Made by a program: the position numbers and the translations under genes. Of a stretch of 7,905 nucleotides of DNA, positions 1 to 5,839 are shown in pieces (the stretch's first letter is position 1; every line of letters starts with the position of its first letter). A model generated the notes under the pieces. That model did not search any database and was not told the DNA's origin. It saw only the letters and a list, made by a program, of their open reading frames with translations. The DNA comes from Thermoplasmata archaeon (lineage in GTDB: Archaea > Thermoplasmatota > Thermoplasmata > Lutacidiplasmatales > UBA184), in contig JASHWZ010000026.1 in the NCBI GenBank assembly GCA_030043865.1, forward strand, positions 1 through 7,905. Direction: 5' to 3'.

Positions 1-708
1 ACGAAGGTCCTCAGCCGGAACGGCCACCTGATCGTCCCGGTCTTCGCGGTCGGGCGCTCGCAGGAAGTGATGCTGGTCATCGAAGAGCGGATGCGCGAGG
101 GAAAGATCCCGCGCGTGCCGGTCTACCTGGACGGCATGATCTTCGAGGCGACCGCGATCCACACGGCGTACCCCGAGTTCCTCAACAGCCAGCTCCGCAC
201 GCAGATCTTCCAGCAGGGGGACAACCCGTTCCTCTCGGACGTCTTCCGCCGGGTCGACTCCGCGCAGATGCGCTCGGGCATCGTCGACTCCAAAGAGCCG
301 TGCATCGTCCTCGCGACGTCGGGGATGATGAGCGGCGGTCCTGTGATGGAGTACTTCCGCGGCTGGGCGCCCGAGGAGAGGAACGGTCTCTTGTTCGTCG
401 GCTACCAGGCGGAGGGGACGTTCGGGAAGCGCCTGCAGCGGGGCCTCTCCGAGGCGTCGTTCGTCGACGGCGCCCGCCCCGCGTCGGTCCCGGTGCGGAT
501 GGAGATCGCGACGATCGAAGGGTTCTCGGGCCACTCCGACCGGGTCCAGCTGATGAACTACGTCGCGTCGCTCGACCCCCGGCCGCGCACGATCATCCTG
601 AACCACGGCGAGGAGTCGAAGACGGTCGACCTCTCCTCGAGCCTTCACAAGCGGTTCAATCTCGAATCCCGCGCTCCGTACAACCTGGAGGCGGTCCGGG
701 TGCTGTGA
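1..708 (+). CDS. aCPSF1: aCPSF1 (FttA-type) beta-CASP ribonuclease, C-terminal part
   Basis: Frame 1 is open from the first base, so the gene begins upstream; 235 C-terminal residues are visible. aCPSF1 is a metallo-beta-lactamase/beta-CASP ribonuclease that cleaves 3' ends of archaeal RNA and acts in transcription termination. The visible part starts in the beta-CASP domain (VPVFAVGRSQEVMLVIEE). It holds the probable motif A aspartate (PVYLDGM, visible residue 44), the ATSGMMSGGP segment, the motif B histidine in GFSGHSD (visible 178) and the motif C histidine in NHGEESK (visible 202). The end, RAPYNLEAVRVL, is the typical C-terminus of the archaeal protein and separates it from bacterial RNase J and plain MBL hydrolases. 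The N-terminal KH domains and the HxHxDH zinc site would lie upstream, outside the window. An inverted repeat straddles the stop codon. Family assignment is secure; the missing part cannot be judged. Confidence 0.95.
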   Translation, partial: TKVLSRNGHLIVPVFAVGRSQEVMLVIEERMREGKIPRVPVYLDGMIFEATAIHTAYPEFLNSQLRTQIFQQGDNPFLSDVFRRVDSAQMRSGIVDSKEPCIVLATSGMMSGGPVMEYFRGWAPEERNGLLFVGYQAEGTFGKRLQRGLSEASFVDGARPASVPVRMEIATIEGFSGHSDRVQLMNYVASLDPRPRTIILNHGEESKTVDLSSSLHKRFNLESRAPYNLEAVRVL

Positions 709-726
709 CGGGGCCGCCCCGGACCG
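692..726 (+). repeat. 9-bp inverted repeat around the aCPSF1 stop codon
   Basis: Arms 692-700 (CGGTCCGGG) and 718-726 (CCCGGACCG) are perfect complements. The TGA stop (706-708) lies in the 17-base loop, which itself contains a short stem, 709-713 with 717-721 (CGGGG/CCCCG). The inner stem overlaps the outer right arm, so the two are alternatives. In RNA this would be a very stable structure at the 3' end of the aCPSF1 message. Archaeal termination mainly uses U-rich tracts, and none follows directly. It could act in 3'-end processing or stability, or be a by-product of high GC. Confidence 0.5.
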
Positions 727-741
727 TCCAGAAACTGGACG
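725..741. repeat. 7-bp perfect dyad (CGTCCAG-AAA-CTGGACG) next to the BRE/TATA box
   Basis: Arms 725-731 and 735-741 are exact complements around an AAA centre. The dyad ends right where the BRE-like purine stretch (742-747) begins, upstream of TTTATA (748-753). Such a position suits an operator for an archaeal HTH regulator, or a second 3'-end hairpin of the aCPSF1 transcript. It shares two bases with the preceding 9-bp repeat, so in RNA the two hairpins would compete only at their edges. No regulator family can be named from the sequence. Confidence 0.5.
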
Positions 742-753
742 AAACGATTTATA
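742..753 (+). promoter_or_regulatory. BRE plus TATA-box promoter for the phosphodiesterase gene
   Basis: AAACGA (742-747), a purine-rich BRE-like element, is followed by TTTATA (748-753), an obvious AT island in a very GC-rich background. With the usual archaeal spacing of about 26 bases from TATA centre to start site, transcription would begin near 775-778. That leaves a leader of roughly 33 bases before the ATG at 810. The leader is almost filled by the 24-bp dyad at 783-806. Confidence 0.7.
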
Positions 754-782
754 GCGGTAACGCCGACGGGGCTATGGAGTGA

Positions 783-806
783 CTCGACTTACGTACGTGA
801 GTTGAG
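783..806 (+). promoter_or_regulatory. 24-base imperfect palindrome in the predicted leader, 3 bases before the start codon
   Basis: Half-sites 783-794 (CTCGACTTACGT) and 795-806 (ACGTGAGTTGAG) form a dyad with 10 of 12 positions matching. Both mismatches (786/803 and 790/799) become G-U pairs in RNA, so the transcript can fold into a stem of about 10 pairs closed by a GUAC loop. A GTGA at 797-800, the best Shine-Dalgarno-like match here (9 bases before the ATG), would be inside the right arm and hidden when folded. It could be a DNA operator just downstream of the start site, or an RNA hairpin that limits ribosome access. The choice between these is open. Confidence 0.5.
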
Positions 807-809
807 CGA

Positions 810-2312
810 ATGACGCCGCCCGACCGCCGATTCCTCATCCTGGGCCTCGACGGCGGGACGTTCGACCTGCTCGACCCACTGATGGAAGCGGGCGACCTCC
901 CGTTCCTCCAGTCGATGGTGAAGCGGGGGGTCCGGGCGCCGCTCACGTCGGTCTACCCCGCGAAGACGATCCCCGCCTGGTACTCGCTCGCGACCGGCCG
1001 CGACCCGGGCGAGCTCGGGATCTACGGCTTCACGGAACCGACCGCCCGGCCGGGCGAGTCGAAGCTCGTCTCCACGTTCCGCCCGGCGGAGGCGATGTGG
1101 GACCGCCTCTCCCGGCAGGGCGTGAAGGTCGGGGTCGTGAACTTCCCGCTGCTCGCCGGGTACCCCCTCCACGGGTTCGTCGTCCCCGGGATGTTCTCCC
1201 AGCAGGTCACCACGTATCCGCGGGAGGTCCGGGACGAGCTCGAGGGGACGATCGGTGGCCCGTACCCCACCGAGCTCCCGGCGTACCGGGACGGCGACCG
1301 GGCCGAGTGGCTCGGGCTCGCGACCCGCAACGTCGTCCAGCGGGGCCAGACGGCGGCCGCGCTCGCCGCCCACCATCGCCCCGACTTCCTGTTCGTGCTG
1401 TTCCGCGAGACCGACCGCGTGGAGCACCAGTTCTGGCCGGAGATGAGCCGACCGGTCGGGGAGGTCCCGGACGACCTGCGCCAGTTCTGGCGCGCGGTCG
1501 ACACCGCGTGCCGGCAGGTCGACTTCGCGTTCCGCGGGGTCGGCGGCCCGGCGGTGACGCTGGTCGTCAGCGACCACGGCCACGGCGAGATCCGCTCCGA
1601 CTTCCTCACGAATCGATGGCTCGCGAACGAGGGGTACCTCGCTTTCCGGGACGGCGGGGACGTGTCGGGCCGGAACCTGATCGCACGGATGATCCTCTGG
1701 TCGCAGCGGCTCGGCCTCGGCCGGCTCCTCGCGAAGCCGGTCGCGAACATCTTGAAGAGCGGACGCGCGGAGCGCCTTTCGAACCTCCTGAGCGGCGCCG
1801 CGTCGTTCGAGCAGATGGCCGAGCGGATCGATTGGCGGAAGACGGTCGCCTACTCGTACCCGGTGCCCGAGGGGATCTACCTGAACCTGCGGAACCCGGA
1901 CCTCACGCCCGAGCGCCGCGACGGCGTCCTGACGGAGATCCGGCACCGCCTCGAAGCTTACCCCGAGGCCCGCATCGAGGTGCTCGAGCCGAAAGAGATC
2001 TACCACGGCCACAACTTCGGCCGCGCGCCCTCGCTCCTGATCCGCGTCGACGAGATGCGGACGGAGCCGCGGATGGACTTCAGCTACCCCGAGCCGCTGA
2101 TCCGGGAGCGCCCCGAGTTCTTCTACGGGTGCGGCACCCACCGGATGAACGGTATCCTGATCGGGGCGGGCGACGGCGTCCGGCCCGGACCGGGCGACGG
2201 GCCGCTCAGCCTCCTCGACGTCGCCCCCACCGTCCTCGAAGGGATGGGGGTCGCCGCGCCGCCGGGGCTGTCGGGCCGCTCGTTCGGGCGCCGGCTGGGC
2301 CTCGCCGCGTGA
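810..2312 (+). CDS. Alkaline-phosphatase-superfamily (type I phosphodiesterase / nucleotide pyrophosphatase-like) hydrolase
   Basis: This 500-residue, probably cytoplasmic, metal-dependent phosphodiesterase has no visible signal peptide or membrane helix. The metal-site and nucleophile motifs are in family order: LGLDGGT with Asp14; YPAKTIPAW with the likely nucleophile Thr53, followed by the typical ATGRDPGELGIYGF; RETDRVEHQFW with Asp202 and His206; VVSDHGHG with Asp255 and His256; and GCGTHRMNGILIGAG with His444. The end (LLDVAPTVLEGMGVAAPPGLSGRSF) is the standard C-terminal element of this family. The ATG at 810 is the only sensible start, since an in-frame TGA lies at 798-800. The members most like this are common in archaea near glycan genes; the substrate is unknown. 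A glycosyltransferase-fold gene follows after 52 bases, so a role in surface-glycan or nucleotide-sugar chemistry is plausible but only inferred. The gene has its own TATA promoter and a palindromic leader. Confidence 0.9.
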   Translation: MTPPDRRFLILGLDGGTFDLLDPLMEAGDLPFLQSMVKRGVRAPLTSVYPAKTIPAWYSLATGRDPGELGIYGFTEPTARPGESKLVSTFRPAEAMWDRLSRQGVKVGVVNFPLLAGYPLHGFVVPGMFSQQVTTYPREVRDELEGTIGGPYPTELPAYRDGDRAEWLGLATRNVVQRGQTAAALAAHHRPDFLFVLFRETDRVEHQFWPEMSRPVGEVPDDLRQFWRAVDTACRQVDFAFRGVGGPAVTLVVSDHGHGEIRSDFLTNRWLANEGYLAFRDGGDVSGRNLIARMILWSQRLGLGRLLAKPVANILKSGRAERLSNLLSGAASFEQMAERIDWRKTVAYSYPVPEGIYLNLRNPDLTPERRDGVLTEIRHRLEAYPEARIEVLEPKEIYHGHNFGRAPSLLIRVDEMRTEPRMDFSYPEPLIRERPEFFYGCGTHRMNGILIGAGDGVRPGPGDGPLSLLDVAPTVLEGMGVAAPPGLSGRSFGRRLGLAA

Positions 2313-2364
2313 ATCGGCGCTTTCACCCCAACGTTTTTCGCTCGCACCCCCTAGTCGCGCGGGC
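2313..2364 (+). promoter_or_regulatory. Short intergenic region: T-run that may be a terminator and/or weak TATA for the next gene
   Basis: The only AT-rich element in this 52-base gap is ACGTTTTTCG, with T5 at 2334-2338. It sits 22 bases after the phosphodiesterase stop, which suits a U-tract terminator. Its centre is also about 29 bases before the ATG at 2365, the distance expected for a TATA element driving a leaderless message. No Shine-Dalgarno sequence precedes that ATG (CGCGCGGGCATG), which fits leaderless initiation. Either or both roles are possible; simple read-through from the upstream gene is a third option. Confidence 0.4.
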
Positions 2365-3513
2365 ATGACGTCTCGGACCGTCGACGTCATCGCGGCCGGT
2401 CCGGCCTCCCCGGACCCGTACGACCTCGCCGCGCCGGCCTGGGCGCTCGCGGCCGCGCTCGCCGCCCGCGGCGACTCGGTCGCGGTCGTGCACCCCGCCG
2501 GTCCGAACGGCGCGCCGCCGCCCGCGGGGACGACTGACGTGCCGGTCGAGGTGCCGGTGCGTCGTCCCGGCGCCGCTGTCGAGGGCGCGGACTTCGCGGC
2601 CGCCGCGGGGCGGCGGGTCCGCCGGACCTCCGACCTCGTCCTGCGCGACCCGACGGGATTCGGCCGGCTCGGCCTGCACCGGTCGGGGAACAGCGGACCC
2701 GTGATCGGCGCGTTCGTCCGGGCGATGGAGCTCGCGGCGTACGACCGAGAGCGGAGCACGCGGGCCCGGACCGGCCTTCGGGACCGGATCGATGCGTGGC
2801 GGGACCGGCGCGCCGTGCGCCGCCTCGAAGCGGCCGCGCTCCAGGAGGCGGACCGCCTCTTCTACGACGTCCCGGGGCTCCCGGGCGAACTGCAGCGGGA
2901 GTACGCCATCCCCGAACGTCGATTTCGCGCGGCGCTGCCTCCGGTCGCGCCGTTCGCGGAAGCGCCCACGCGGGAGGCCGCGCGCGCCGGATTCCGGATC
3001 CCGGCGGACGTGCCGGTCGTCGCGACGCTCGCGCCGGTCGAGGCGCCGGAGCCGGCGGGCGTCGACCGGGCCCGGGAGGCGTTCCGGCGGGTCCGCTCGT
3101 TCTTTCCCGGGGCCCGTCTCGTCGTGGCCGGTGCGGCGGCGCCGGTCGAGCCGGGGGTCGTGGCCGCGGAGTCGCGCGACGGCGGAACGTTCGCCCGGGC
3201 GATCGTCGCCGCCGACGTCGTCCTCCTCGCCCGAAGGCTCCCGGGCTTTGACCCCGGGGCGGTTCTCGCGCTCCGTGCGGGCCGATGTGTGATCGCCGGG
3301 CCCGAGGTCCGACTCCCCGTCGATCCCGGGGAAGCGATCCGGTCGGTCCCGGCCGACGATGCGGGCGAGCTCGCGTCGGCGCTAGCGGAGCTGCTCGCCG
3401 ACCCGGCGGCCCGGCGCGCGCTCGCGAGCGCCGGCGAGCGGTATGCCGCCGCCTTCGACCCCGCCCGGGTCGCGGACGAGGTCTCGAACGCGACGATGCC
3501 CGGCGCCGGCTAG
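2365..3513 (+). CDS. GT-B fold, GT4-like glycosyltransferase homologue, divergent and lysine-free
   Basis: The 382-residue protein has the outline of a GT4 glycosyltransferase. An N-terminal Rossmann half has an APAWALAAALAARGDSVAVV helix-strand unit (about residues 23-42). The linker segment EADRLFYDVPGLPGELQREYAIPERRFRAALPPV (161-194, interrupted here only by family-typical residues) precedes a C-terminal half with VPVVATLAP (216-224) and FFPGARLVVAG (246-256). The last part, ELASALAELLADPAARRALASAGERYAAAF, is the usual C-terminal helix pair. Two functional signatures are missing: the E-x7-E motif aligns to Pro293 and Leu301 in PGFDPGAVLALRAG, and the Arg/Lys pair after the first C-terminal strand is replaced by APVEAPEPAG. 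Alanine makes up about 22% and arginine 13% of residues, with no lysine at all. It may be an inactive or re-purposed transferase. It follows the phosphodiesterase by 52 bases and converges on the nuclease gene with overlapping stops. Confidence 0.7.
   Translation: MTSRTVDVIAAGPASPDPYDLAAPAWALAAALAARGDSVAVVHPAGPNGAPPPAGTTDVPVEVPVRRPGAAVEGADFAAAAGRRVRRTSDLVLRDPTGFGRLGLHRSGNSGPVIGAFVRAMELAAYDRERSTRARTGLRDRIDAWRDRRAVRRLEAAALQEADRLFYDVPGLPGELQREYAIPERRFRAALPPVAPFAEAPTREAARAGFRIPADVPVVATLAPVEAPEPAGVDRAREAFRRVRSFFPGARLVVAGAAAPVEPGVVAAESRDGGTFARAIVAADVVLLARRLPGFDPGAVLALRAGRCVIAGPEVRLPVDPGEAIRSVPADDAGELASALAELLADPAARRALASAGERYAAAFDPARVADEVSNATMPGAG
3510..3513. other. Shared CTAG: overlapping stop codons of convergent genes
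   Basis: The TAG of the glycosyltransferase-like gene is at 3511-3513. The TAG of the leftward nuclease gene is at 3512-3510 on the other strand. Both are read from the single palindrome CTAG, so the two convergent transcription units have no intergenic space and each must terminate inside the other's coding sequence. A 10-bp palindrome, CCGGCGCCGG (3500-3509), lies immediately beside it. Confidence 0.9.
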
Positions 3514-4076
3514 GGACCGCGGGCGGAGCCGGCGACGGGTTCGTCGAGCCGCCACTCGCGGAACCCGCGGCCGCCGGACGCCCGTCGGACCTCCCGGACG
3601 ACCCCGTCCCATGAGGCCGAGGTCGGCAGTTCGCCGGCTTCGAGCGCGTCCAGCAACCGGTGGAACCGGGCGCGGAGGGGGCCGAACGGGTCGTCCGACT
3701 CTCCTCGGCGCCACGGGCGGGCCGCGCGGACGACCGTCACTCCGGTCCCCCGTCGGGCCCACCAGACGCCGATCGGAGCGGCCCGGGTCTTGTCGGTGCG
3801 GTCGGCGAGGTGCCAGGCGGCCCGCTCGGTCGCGAGGACGACCGCGACCCAGTCGCCCCACGCCCTCCGCCGTAGCGCCTGGGCAAGCACTTCCCTCGTC
3901 CCCGCCACTTTCGCCTCGACCAGACCGACGTCGCGCCCCTTCCGCGCGACCAGGTCGAAGTAGTCCCGCCCGTCTGGATTCACCCAGACCCGGTACCCCT
4001 GAGATTCAAGGTGGATGCGGGCGGCGGCCACGATCTCGCTCTCGCGGGGCCGGACCCGAGAGGTCACCGTCGTCAC
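3510..4076 (-). CDS. PD-(D/E)XK nuclease-like protein coupled to mutL
   Basis: This is a 188-residue protein with a GTG start (4076-4074) overlapping the mutL stop (GTGA). No ATG occurs in this reading frame within the gene, and no clear Shine-Dalgarno precedes it, so coupling to mutL decides the start. The N-terminal two thirds look like a restriction-endonuclease fold: a helix with Glu12 and Glu14 (RESEIVAAARIHLESQGYRV), then YFDLVARKGRDVGLVEAKV giving Asp41-x12-Glu54-x-Lys56, then a helix with Gln66 (EVLAQALRRRAW) and a hydrophobic strand (DWVAVVLAT). The D-x12-E-x-K spacing is like that of Hjc/Mrr-type nucleases. A segment ending in GVWWARRGTGVTVVRAARPW closes the core. Residues from about 125 to 188 form a tail I do not recognise. 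As third gene after mutS and mutL it may act in mismatch repair, but substrate and activity are inferred. It is too short and lacks the sequence features to be called MutH or full-length NucS/EndoMS. Confidence 0.75.
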   Translation of the reverse strand: MTTVTSRVRPRESEIVAAARIHLESQGYRVWVNPDGRDYFDLVARKGRDVGLVEAKVAGTREVLAQALRRRAWGDWVAVVLATERAAWHLADRTDKTRAAPIGVWWARRGTGVTVVRAARPWRRGESDDPFGPLRARFHRLLDALEAGELPTSASWDGVVREVRRASGGRGFREWRLDEPVAGSARGP

Positions 4077-5839
4077 GTGCCCGCCCGCAAGAACCACCGG
4101 TCGAGCCGCGACCGCGGGAACCGGACGAAGATCGGGCGGCCGTGGGGGCAGGAGTACGACGTGTCGGGGAGGTCGTAGAGGGCGCGCAGCACGCGACGGA
4201 ACTCCTCGGGTTCGACCGGGTCCCCCGCCCGGATGGCGGCGTGGCAGGCGATCGACGCGGCCGTCCGCTCCCGGAGTCCGCCCGCCGCGACCGGTCGACC
4301 GCCGGAGGCGAGCTCGTCGAGCAGCTCGATCAGCGCCTCGGGTCGGGAACGCCGGCCCCGGTACGCCGGGACCGTGCGGACACGAAACGTGGACGGCCCG
4401 AACGGCTCGCCCTCGAATCCGGAGGCGCGGACCTCGTCCTCGTGCCCGCGGAGCGTCTCCGCCTGCGCGCTCGTCAGCGCGAGCGCGGCGGGGGTGACGA
4501 GCGCTTGCCGCGCGAGGCGGCCGTCCCGCAGCAGCGTCTCGTACACGACGCGCTCGCTCGCGGCGTGCTGGTCGATCAGCACGAGCCCGTCGTCCGACTC
4601 CGCGACCCAGTAGATCGCCTGGAGACATCCGAGGAGGACGAGCGAGGGGTGCGCGGCGCCGGGGGTGCTCGGCACGGTGGGCGGCGCCGCCCCTCCGTCG
4701 TCGAGCCGGGACTGCACGGAGAGCGACGGGCGCGCCGCCCGGAGACGTTCGTCGGAGTCGTACGACGGTCCAACATCCCGGACCGGGGCGGAGGCGGGCT
4801 CCTGTTCGGGCGCGAGGTCCGCGAGCTGCGGGGCGGCGAGCAGCGCCCGCCGCACCTCGAGTCGGACCGCGTCCAGGAGCTCGCGCTCCTTCGCGAACCG
4901 CACCTCCCGTTTCGCGGGATGGACGTTCACGTCGACCCGCGACGGGTCCAGCTCCAGGTGGAGGACGCCGACCGGGAAGCGTCCGCGCGGTAGGTGGTCG
5001 GCGTACGCGGCGCGCACGGCCTGGGCGAGCGCCCGCGACGCGATCGAGCGCCCGTTGACGACGAGGTACAACCCGGCGCTCGTCGGGGCCCCGGTCGCCG
5101 GCCGGCCGAGCACGCCGCTCACCGTCCCCCCGGGGACCACGCCGCCCACGACGAACCCCTCGCGGAGGAGCCGGGGACCGAGCACGCGCGCCGCCGCGTC
5201 CTCGATCCGGACCGCGGCCGGCAGCGCGGCGACCTCCCGGCCCTCGGCCTCCACGCGGTAGGAGACCGACGGGTGGGCGACGTAGAGGCGCTCCACCGTG
5301 CGCACGACCTCGAGCTGTTCTGCCGCGGGGCTCTTGAGGAACTTCCGGCGCGCGGGCGTGCGGAAGAACAACTCCCCGACCTCGACGGTCGTCCCGACCG
5401 CGCGCGGAGCGCGGAAGCGGTCGCCGATGTGGCCCCCGACCACGGAGATCCCCTCGGCGACCTCCCGCTCTGTCGGGCGCGAGAGGAGCTGGAACCGGGA
5501 GACGGACGCGATCGCGGCGAGCGCCTCTCCGCGGAAGCCGAGCGACCCGATCGCGTCGATCGGCCCGTCGGGCGCAAGCTTGCTGGTCGCGTGCCGTGCG
5601 ACCGCGAGCTCGAGCTCCTCCGGCGGGATCCCGATGCCGTTGTCCGCGACCTCCAGGGCGGTCGAGCCGCCCCCCTCCAGCCGGACCGTCACGACGGTCG
5701 CGCCCGCGTCGATCGCGTTCTCGACCAGCTCCTTGACCACGGACGCGGGTCGCTCGACGACCTCGCCGGCCGCGATCCGCTCGACCGTGCGCGCACTGAG
5801 CGGCCGGATCGGGCGACGTTCGAGCGCGGTCGGCGTCAC
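4073..5839 (-). CDS. mutL: DNA mismatch repair protein MutL with endonuclease motif
   Basis: This is a 588-residue MutL, complete in the window. The GTG start (5839-5837) overlaps the mutS stop as GTGA, with a GGAG at 5846-5849 six bases upstream. The family's invariant beginning (IRPLSARTVERIAAGEVVERPASVVKELVENAIDAGA, shown here in parts) starts at residue 11. GHKL ATPase residues are Glu37 and Asn41 in KELVEN, DNGIGI at 66-71, ATSK at 84-87 and GFRGEAL at 101-107. The transducer domain includes the YLVVNGRSI and VDVNVHPAKREVRF segments near 258-315. After a short linker (about 325-400) the dimerisation/endonuclease domain has DQHAASERVVYE (423-434), fitting DQHA(X)2E(X)4E, with ACHAAIR (531-537) and SCPHGRP (563-569) as zinc-site partners. 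QALVTP (445-450) matches the clamp-binding motif of endonuclease-type MutL. It should nick DNA after MutS recognition. All key residues are present. Confidence 0.97.
   Translation of the reverse strand: MTPTALERRPIRPLSARTVERIAAGEVVERPASVVKELVENAIDAGATVVTVRLEGGGSTALEVADNGIGIPPEELELAVARHATSKLAPDGPIDAIGSLGFRGEALAAIASVSRFQLLSRPTEREVAEGISVVGGHIGDRFRAPRAVGTTVEVGELFFRTPARRKFLKSPAAEQLEVVRTVERLYVAHPSVSYRVEAEGREVAALPAAVRIEDAAARVLGPRLLREGFVVGGVVPGGTVSGVLGRPATGAPTSAGLYLVVNGRSIASRALAQAVRAAYADHLPRGRFPVGVLHLELDPSRVDVNVHPAKREVRFAKERELLDAVRLEVRRALLAAPQLADLAPEQEPASAPVRDVGPSYDSDERLRAARPSLSVQSRLDDGGAAPPTVPSTPGAAHPSLVLLGCLQAIYWVAESDDGLVLIDQHAASERVVYETLLRDGRLARQALVTPAALALTSAQAETLRGHEDEVRASGFEGEPFGPSTFRVRTVPAYRGRRSRPEALIELLDELASGGRPVAAGGLRERTAASIACHAAIRAGDPVEPEEFRRVLRALYDLPDTSYSCPHGRPIFVRFPRSRLDRWFLRAGT

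Noticed and set aside
774..782. Two-codon upstream reading frame (ATG GAG TGA) in the phosphodiesterase leader
   Set aside because: It overlaps the predicted transcription start (about 775-778), so it is probably not transcribed intact.
1097..2368. A 423-codon rightward frame inside the phosphodiesterase gene
   Set aside because: It is an Arg/Pro/Gly-rich out-of-frame shadow of the real gene and has no recognisable domain.
789..2759. A 656-codon open frame on the minus strand opposite the phosphodiesterase and the first part of the glycosyltransferase-like gene
   Set aside because: Its product is low-complexity (Arg, Pro, Ala, Glu) without motifs, while the opposite strand encodes a protein with a full catalytic motif set. 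Long antisense frames are expected at this GC content.
3510..4076. Assignment of the nuclease-like protein to MutH, NucS/EndoMS or Hjc
   Set aside because: The active-site pattern fits the wider PD-(D/E)XK group, with Hjc-like spacing, but I see no family-specific motifs. NucS also has an N-terminal DNA-binding domain that this 188-residue protein lacks.
4077..4628. Upstream extension of the nuclease frame into mutL
   Set aside because: This part is an out-of-frame shadow of the mutL C-terminal domain. The nuclease-like sequence begins after the GTG that overlaps the mutL stop.
3443..4993. A 516-codon rightward frame opposite the nuclease and mutL
   Set aside because: The translation is Arg/Pro-rich and motif-free, while mutL and the nuclease-like core on the other strand show family motifs.
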